From: Syntrophaceae bacterium | GTDB taxonomy: Bacteria; Desulfobacterota; Syntrophia; Syntrophales; UBA5619 | Reading direction: 5' to 3' | Assembly: GCA_023249795.1 (NCBI GenBank) | Contig: JAHFBU010000035.1 | Span: 1 to 9,975 of the forward strand | Length of the DNA stretch: 9,975 bases | In this document: in pieces, positions 6,560-9,975 of the stretch | Layout of the letters: each line of letters begins with the position of its first letter | How positions within the stretch are numbered: position 1 is the stretch's first letter | Made by a program: the position numbers and the translations under genes | Notes under the pieces: generated by a model | Told to the model about the DNA's origin: nothing | Database searches by the model: none | Seen by the model: the letters and a program-made list of their open reading frames with translations, nothing else

Positions 6560-8526
6560 GAAAAGAGGCTTGGTTTGGATTCGCGATAATGGCCATGGTG
6601 GTGATCGGTGTGTTCTGGATGATGCCCCCGCCGTCCCAGATGACCAACGGCCACCTCGGCCTCCTGATGCTGGCGATGATCGTTATCGCAATCATGCTCG
6701 GCTTTCCCACGGCATTCACGCTGATGGGAATGGGAACGATGTTCTGCTTCATGTACTATTACAGTGCAAACCCGGCGACCGCGGTGACCCATACACTCGA
6801 GCTGACGGTGCAGCGCGCCTATGCGGTCATGAACAACGACGTCCTGATATCGATCCCCCTCTTCGTCTTCATGGGATACCTCGTGGAAAGGGCCAATCTG
6901 ATCGGCCGGCTCTTCAAGAGCCTCCATTTGGCCACCTCGCGCATCCCCGGATCGCTGGCGGTCGCAACGCTGGTCACCTGCGCGATCTTCGCGACCGCCT
7001 CCGGGATCATCGGCGCGGTGGTCACGTTGATGGGGCTCCTCGCGTTTCCGGCGATGCTCAAGGCCGGTTACAGCACCCGTCTCTCGGCCGGCGTCGTGAC
7101 CGCGGGCGGCACCCTCGGCATCCTGATCCCGCCTTCGGTTCTGCTCATCCTCTACGGCGCCACCGCCGGCGTGTCGGTCGTCGAGCTCTACGCCGGGGCT
7201 TTCCTCCCCGGCCTCATGCTGGCGGGGCTCTACGTCGGCTACGTCATCATCTCCGCGAAACTCAAGCCCGGCATCGCGCCGCCCCTCTCCGCTGAGGACC
7301 AGCACGTGGAGCTTCCCAAATTCGCGGAAGTGATCTCCCAAACGCGGAGCAACAACGTCATGGTGGGGCTGATCAGCGCCATCAAGGGGAAACGAAACGC
7401 GGACGTCCCGATGAAGACATTGGTCAATCACATGATCATTGCCCTCCTCCCGCTGGTGGCGGCCGCGCTTTTGATGGTCCCGATCTATTTCTTGATGACA
7501 TTCCCGGTGGCGGTGGAGCCGGCGGGCGTTCAGGAGATGGGAATGGCCGCCGACGAAGACCATGCAGGCGAGACGGGCACACAAGGTCTCGCGGGGACGG
7601 AACAAGGCGGTTTGCAGGAGCCGGAAGGTGCCGGTGGTCTGCAGGAGCCTCCGGCCGAGCTTGGCCAGGAGGCCCCGGCCGCGGCTGCTCCCGCGGTCGA
7701 AAGCGCAAAGGTGCCGCCCGCCGAGATGACACCTGCCGCGCCGGTGACTGTCGAGGCCAAGCCCGAGCGCACCCCCGCCCCGCTGGGTTACTGGATCACG
7801 CTCGGCATCGTCTCGGTAGGTCTTCTGATATTCTATGGCATTTTCACCTTCCAGCGGCTCGAGATCTTCAAGATGCTCCTGGGATCGTTCTTCCCGCTGG
7901 CCATGATCATCCTCGGGGTGCTGGGCAGCATTGTCGTCGGCGCCGCGACGCCGACCGAGGCGGCGGCGATGGGAGCGTTCGGCGGTTTCGTCCTGGCGGC
8001 CGCCTATAAACAGCTCAACTTCCAGGTGGTCAAGGAATCGGTCTTCCTCACTGCGAAGACCTCGGCCATGGTCTGCTGGCTCTTCGTCGGATCGAGCCTG
8101 TTCGCCGCTGCGTTCGCGCTCCTCGGCGGACAGGAAGTCGTCAATCGCTGGGTGCTGTCGCTCAATATGACGCCTACGCAGTTCATGCTCATGGCGCAGG
8201 TGGTCATCTTCCTCCTCGGCTGGCCGCTCGAATGGACGGAGATCATCGTCATCTTCATGCCGATCTTCATCCCGCTTCTGGCGCACTTCAACATCGATCC
8301 TCTCTTCTTCGGCCTGCTCGTGGCGCTGAATCTCCAGACGGCGTTCCTCTCGCCGCCGGTGGCGATGGCCGCGTTCTACCTGAAGGGGGTGGCGCCGCCC
8401 CATGTGACGCTGAACCAGATCTTCATAGGGATGCTGCCATTCATGGCGATCCAGGTGCTCGCAATCTTCCTGTTGTATATGTTTCCGCAGATCGGGTTAT
8501 GGATACCGGGTTTGATCTACAAATGA
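6556..8526 (+). CDS. dctM: TRAP transporter large membrane subunit (DctM family) with large internal insertion
   Basis: This is the ion-coupled transport subunit in the inner membrane, but at 656 residues it is about 230 longer than a typical DctM of around 425. The N-terminal half looks normal: the GFPTAF region at 49-54, SIPLFVFMGYLVERA at 99-113, and GTLGILIPPS at 185-194. The C-terminal half resumes at LLGSFFPLAMIILGVLGSIV with ATPTEAAAMGAFGG at 464-477 and continues to FLSPPVAMAAFYLKG at 597-611. Between them lies extra sequence. There is a hydrophobic segment at about 292-316, then a Pro/Ala/Glu/Gln-rich low-complexity stretch at about 317-408 with no predicted helix in the membrane, then another hydrophobic segment at about 411-430. 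The start overlaps the dctQ stop. No frameshift or stop interrupts it, and codon use in the insert resembles the flanks, so it looks like an intact variant. Confidence 0.92.
   Translation: MRKEAWFGFAIMAMVVIGVFWMMPPPSQMTNGHLGLLMLAMIVIAIMLGFPTAFTLMGMGTMFCFMYYYSANPATAVTHTLELTVQRAYAVMNNDVLISIPLFVFMGYLVERANLIGRLFKSLHLATSRIPGSLAVATLVTCAIFATASGIIGAVVTLMGLLAFPAMLKAGYSTRLSAGVVTAGGTLGILIPPSVLLILYGATAGVSVVELYAGAFLPGLMLAGLYVGYVIISAKLKPGIAPPLSAEDQHVELPKFAEVISQTRSNNVMVGLISAIKGKRNADVPMKTLVNHMIIALLPLVAAALLMVPIYFLMTFPVAVEPAGVQEMGMAADEDHAGETGTQGLAGTEQGGLQEPEGAGGLQEPPAELGQEAPAAAAPAVESAKVPPAEMTPAAPVTVEAKPERTPAPLGYWITLGIVSVGLLIFYGIFTFQRLEIFKMLLGSFFPLAMIILGVLGSIVVGAATPTEAAAMGAFGGFVLAAAYKQLNFQVVKESVFLTAKTSAMVCWLFVGSSLFAAAFALLGGQEVVNRWVLSLNMTPTQFMLMAQVVIFLLGWPLEWTEIIVIFMPIFIPLLAHFNIDPLFFGLLVALNLQTAFLSPPVAMAAFYLKGVAPPHVTLNQIFIGMLPFMAIQVLAIFLLYMFPQIGLWIPGLIYK
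7504..7779 (+). repeat. Low-complexity Pro/Ala/Glu-rich insert within dctM
   Basis: This encodes residues 317-408 of the large TRAP subunit. It is dominated by Ala, Pro, Glu, Gly and Gln. It includes an imperfect direct repeat GGLQEPEGA / GGLQEPPAE (residues 351-359 and 360-368), seen in the DNA as two copies of CTGCAGGAGCC-like sequence near 7613-7650 (the first reads TTGCAGGAGCC). The stretch has no hydrophobic segment and lies between two additional hydrophobic helices. Confidence 0.7.
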
Positions 8527-8594
8527 TGATGCCGGGTCCGTACTGAAATTTCTCGGATCAGGGGGTCATGAACCACTTCGTTTCGGTGTCATGT

Positions 8595-8613
8595 TGACGT
8601 ACAGCCTACGTCA
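8595..8613 (+). promoter_or_regulatory. Inverted repeat upstream of the small membrane genes
   Basis: TGACGTA and TACGTCA are perfect inverted copies separated by CAGCC, ending 15 bases before the ATG at 8629. It could be a repressor operator or a small hairpin close to the ribosome binding site. A TTGACG at its left edge has no matching -10 at normal spacing. I do not recognise a specific regulator family from it. Confidence 0.35.
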
Positions 8614-8628
8614 GTCAGGAGAATAGGG

Positions 8629-8814
8629 ATGCGACATTTTTTACTTATGGCCGGCACGATCTCTGGTAATTTCATTCTGTGGACGTTGATCACCTTTCTG
8701 CCCGTGCATGCGATGATCACTTTTTGTCTTGCGATTGCAGTGGGCTGTCTGATGATTTCTCTCCTGGTGAAATTCGGGAAAGAGAAGGACCACAATCCAT
8801 CAGCTAAAATTTAG
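8629..8814 (+). CDS. Small hypothetical membrane protein (two helices)
   Basis: This is a 61-residue protein with two hydrophobic stretches at about 5-24 and 28-47, separated by a short turn containing Pro25. It ends in a charged tail (KFGKEKDH). CAGGAG eight bases before the ATG is a good ribosome binding site. By the positive-inside rule both termini should face the cytoplasm. I do not recognise a family. It starts 102 bases after dctM and is followed 18 bases later by another small membrane protein, with which it probably forms a pair. Base composition is less GC-rich than the TRAP genes. Confidence 0.6.
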   Translation: MRHFLLMAGTISGNFILWTLITFLPVHAMITFCLAIAVGCLMISLLVKFGKEKDHNPSAKI

Positions 8815-8832
8815 TCGTTCTGGAGGTCCAAT

Positions 8833-9039
8833 ATGCTGGAAAAACTGGGCGGGTTCGTTACCATCGTTATTGCCGTTACGGGGCTATCTCTGATCGGTGT
8901 TTTTGAGCCACCGACATGGATCCAGATTATCTGCGCGTTTATCGGCAGCATTGTCTGTCTAATCGGTATTGTGTTTCTCTTCGCAGAGGGGCAGATCTTA
9001 GAACACGGGCGGAGCAAGAAGGCTTCCAAGGCTGGTTAG
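8833..9039 (+). CDS. Small hypothetical membrane protein (two helices), second of a pair
   Basis: This is a 68-residue protein with hydrophobic stretches at about 6-24 and 28-51 around an EPPTW turn at 25-29. A basic tail GRSKKASKAG at 59-68 predicts cytoplasmic termini. TGGAGG seven bases before the ATG supports translation. It shares size and topology with the preceding gene but not obvious sequence, and the two are spaced like an operon. No family is recognised. It could be an accessory membrane subunit or an unrelated small-protein pair. Nothing ties it to the TRAP transporter apart from position. Confidence 0.6.
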   Translation: MLEKLGGFVTIVIAVTGLSLIGVFEPPTWIQIICAFIGSIVCLIGIVFLFAEGQILEHGRSKKASKAG

Positions 9040-9124
9040 CTCATAAGGCAGGGGCGGCAACTCCTTTCACTCCGCCATCACGGAAATCTCCACTGTTTTG
9101 ATCCGGTGACGAATCCCGCCAGTA

Positions 9125-9424
9125 CTAGTAGTCGCTGAAGTGGGCTGCTTCTTTTAGCAATCTTTCCTGTCGTTCCTTGGACAGGCCATGTTTTTCCATG
9201 AGTTTGCCATAGGTCGCCCGTATGTTTTCCGTCATGAGAGCCAATTTTTTAGCTGTGGGAGATTCGGGCGATGCATCAATCGCCTCCTGAAGCTCCGACA
9301 GGACCGTATAAAACGCACAATAATTCAAAGAGCCTTTCTTCAGGTGCCGACTGATGCATTTCTCGCAATTGCCGTGGTTCGGGCAGTCCAGATTAACGCA
9401 CGGACAAATGGCCTTCATTTCCAT
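9125..9424 (-). CDS. Small Cys-rich putative metal-binding protein
   Basis: This is a 99-residue protein. The N-terminal third carries Cys at 7, 9, 14, 20, 23 and 36 plus His17 and His27, in the pattern CPC-x4-C-x2-H-x2-C-x2-C. This suggests a zinc or iron-sulfur site of the kind seen in short 'HGNCEKC' proteins. The remainder (about 41-99) is charged and likely helical. GGAGG six bases upstream fixes the start at 9424. It converges on the small membrane genes and lies 154 bases downstream of tmRNA on the same strand. A promoter of its own is not evident. Its function is unknown to me. The dense Cys pattern and the good ribosome binding site make a real gene likely. Confidence 0.7.
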   Translation of the reverse strand: MEMKAICPCVNLDCPNHGNCEKCISRHLKKGSLNYCAFYTVLSELQEAIDASPESPTAKKLALMTENIRATYGKLMEKHGLSKERQERLLKEAAHFSDY

Positions 9425-9544
9425 CGCTATCCTCCGTTTACATGAACGGGCACAGGCTTTGAACGTAGAACCGCAACATAATATGGATGATCTATGAAGG
9501 TCGGGCAGCTCAAGGCTCCCGAAAGTACCCCCAGGCGGCCCTAT

Positions 9545-9584
9545 AAAAACGCCACACAGTAATTTCGTTATGGTTTACTGGTGG
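9545..9584 (-). terminator. Intrinsic terminator of tmRNA, sharing its 3' end
   Basis: On the minus strand the left arm CCAC+CAGTAA begins inside the tmRNA acceptor end (9584-9575). It pairs with TTACTG+(T)+GTGG (9562-9552) across a 12-base loop, with a single bulged T, and is followed by CG and five Ts (9549-9545). The mature 3' CCA is part of the terminator stem. Confidence 0.7.
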
Positions 9585-9936
9585 AGGCGGCGGGAGTCGA
9601 ACCCGCGTCCGGAAACCTTCCACTGCAATTTCTACGTGCGTATCTTCTGTTTTGAATTTCGCTTCTGATGGCTCCCGGAAGCAGGATCCCTCGATCGCTA
9701 TCCTGTTTAAGGTTTTCGCCCCTCTTTCCCCAGGCATGAAAGATCGGTTATTCTGCCTTTATGACGCCCCCGAACCGACCCGACAGACGAAATCGGGGAG
9801 ACGTTAGCCGACTAAGCGGCTAAAGCGTAATCGTAGTTGTCTGCGATTATATTGTCCTGCCTGTTTAACGAGGCCTGCAGGAACCTCGGTACGCTTATGC
9901 AGCTTCACATATCCCCGTCGAAACCGTGACGCCCCC
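9579..9936 (-). ncRNA. ssrA: Transfer-messenger RNA (tmRNA)
   Basis: This is a one-piece tmRNA of 358 nt that rescues stalled ribosomes together with SmpB. The 5' end GGGGGCG (9936-9930) pairs with CGCCTCC (9589-9583) to form a 7-bp acceptor stem with one G-U, followed by A and an encoded CCA at 9581-9579. The T-arm is complete, with a 5-bp stem at 9602-9606/9590-9594 around TTCGACT. The 5' side carries the conserved ACGGTTTCGACGGGGAT element. The tag reading frame lies at 9844-9812. Up to 39 bases of upstream sequence are visible and show no obvious -10 box. Confidence 0.97.
9812..9844 (-). other. tmRNA proteolysis tag reading frame (ADNYDYALAA)
   Basis: The resume codon GCA follows TAATC, matching the TAGTC context of the E. 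coli gene. Translation gives ADNYDYALAA and then TAG. The ALAA end is the classic signal for ClpXP-type proteolysis. The tag would be preceded by the alanine carried on tmRNA itself. Confidence 0.9.
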
Positions 9937-9975
9937 GTGGATGGTGAAACGATGTGAATGAACCGGTTTGCTTCT

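Noticed and set aside
6331..8403. A 690-codon open frame on the minus strand opposite dctQ/dctM
   Set aside because: Its product is an Arg/His/Glu/Asp-rich run with no domain, as expected from reading GC-rich membrane-protein codons backwards. dctQ and dctM have clear family motifs on the plus strand.
9053..9076. Stem GGCGG / CCGCC after the second small membrane gene as a terminator
   Set aside because: Only 5 bp with a 14-base loop and no T-run.
9040..9610. Possible integration site or genomic island boundary at the ssrA 3' end
   Set aside because: ssrA is a common integration target, but there is no integrase in the window and I found no second copy of the tmRNA 3' sequence to act as an att repeat.
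9510..9737. A 75-codon minus-strand frame at the 3' part of tmRNA
   Set aside because: It lies mostly within the tmRNA gene and reads through the T-arm, so it is a by-product of the RNA sequence.
1..9975. CRISPR arrays, insertion sequences or tRNA genes
   Set aside because: No regularly spaced repeats, transposase-like frames or tRNA cloverleaf other than the tRNA-like part of tmRNA were seen.

Overview
The window is bacterial, moderately to highly GC-rich and tightly coding. It carries a catabolic/transport gene block followed by small genes and a one-piece tmRNA gene. Gene content (TRAP transporter, CoA-acylating semialdehyde dehydrogenase, crotonase-family enzyme, signature amidase) and the tmRNA form suggest a proteobacterium-like organism, perhaps a deltaproteobacterium/Desulfobacterota. 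That placement is a weak inference, because no marker gene in the window fixes taxonomy.

Layout. (1) 1-3252, minus strand: a likely three-gene operon read amidase -> 3-hydroxyisobutyrate/2-hydroxy-3-oxopropionate dehydrogenase -> methylmalonate-semialdehyde dehydrogenase (C-terminus cut off by the window edge). The first two genes are only 10 bases apart, and the ribosome binding site of the second overlaps the stop of the first. (2) 3253-3517: a divergent intergenic region with promoter-like sequences on both strands. (3) 3518-4360, plus: a crotonase-family protein with an altered oxyanion loop. (4) 4361-4683: a gene-free region with a good sigma-70-like promoter and a leader of about 220 nt. 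(5) 4684-8526, plus: a complete tripartite TRAP transporter, dctP-dctQ-dctM. A perfect 14-bp hairpin separates dctP from dctQ, dctQ and dctM overlap by ATGA, and dctM carries a large insertion. (6) 8629-9039, plus: two small two-helix membrane proteins, unrecognised. (7) 9125-9424, minus: a small Cys-rich protein. (8) 9579-9936, minus: tmRNA (ssrA) with tag ADNYDYALAA and an intrinsic terminator that re-uses its 3' end.

How the genes may work together (inference): the TRAP system imports a carboxylate or related compound. The amidase could release an acid from an amide, the crotonase could act on a CoA thioester, and the dehydrogenase pair could convert a 3-hydroxy acid such as 3-hydroxyisobutyrate to its semialdehyde and then to propionyl-CoA (or 3-hydroxypropionate to acetyl-CoA). 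The dehydrogenase pair resembles the mmsB-mmsA end of valine degradation. An amidase and a dedicated TRAP transporter would point to an external substrate. No regulator gene and no CoA ligase are visible in the window.
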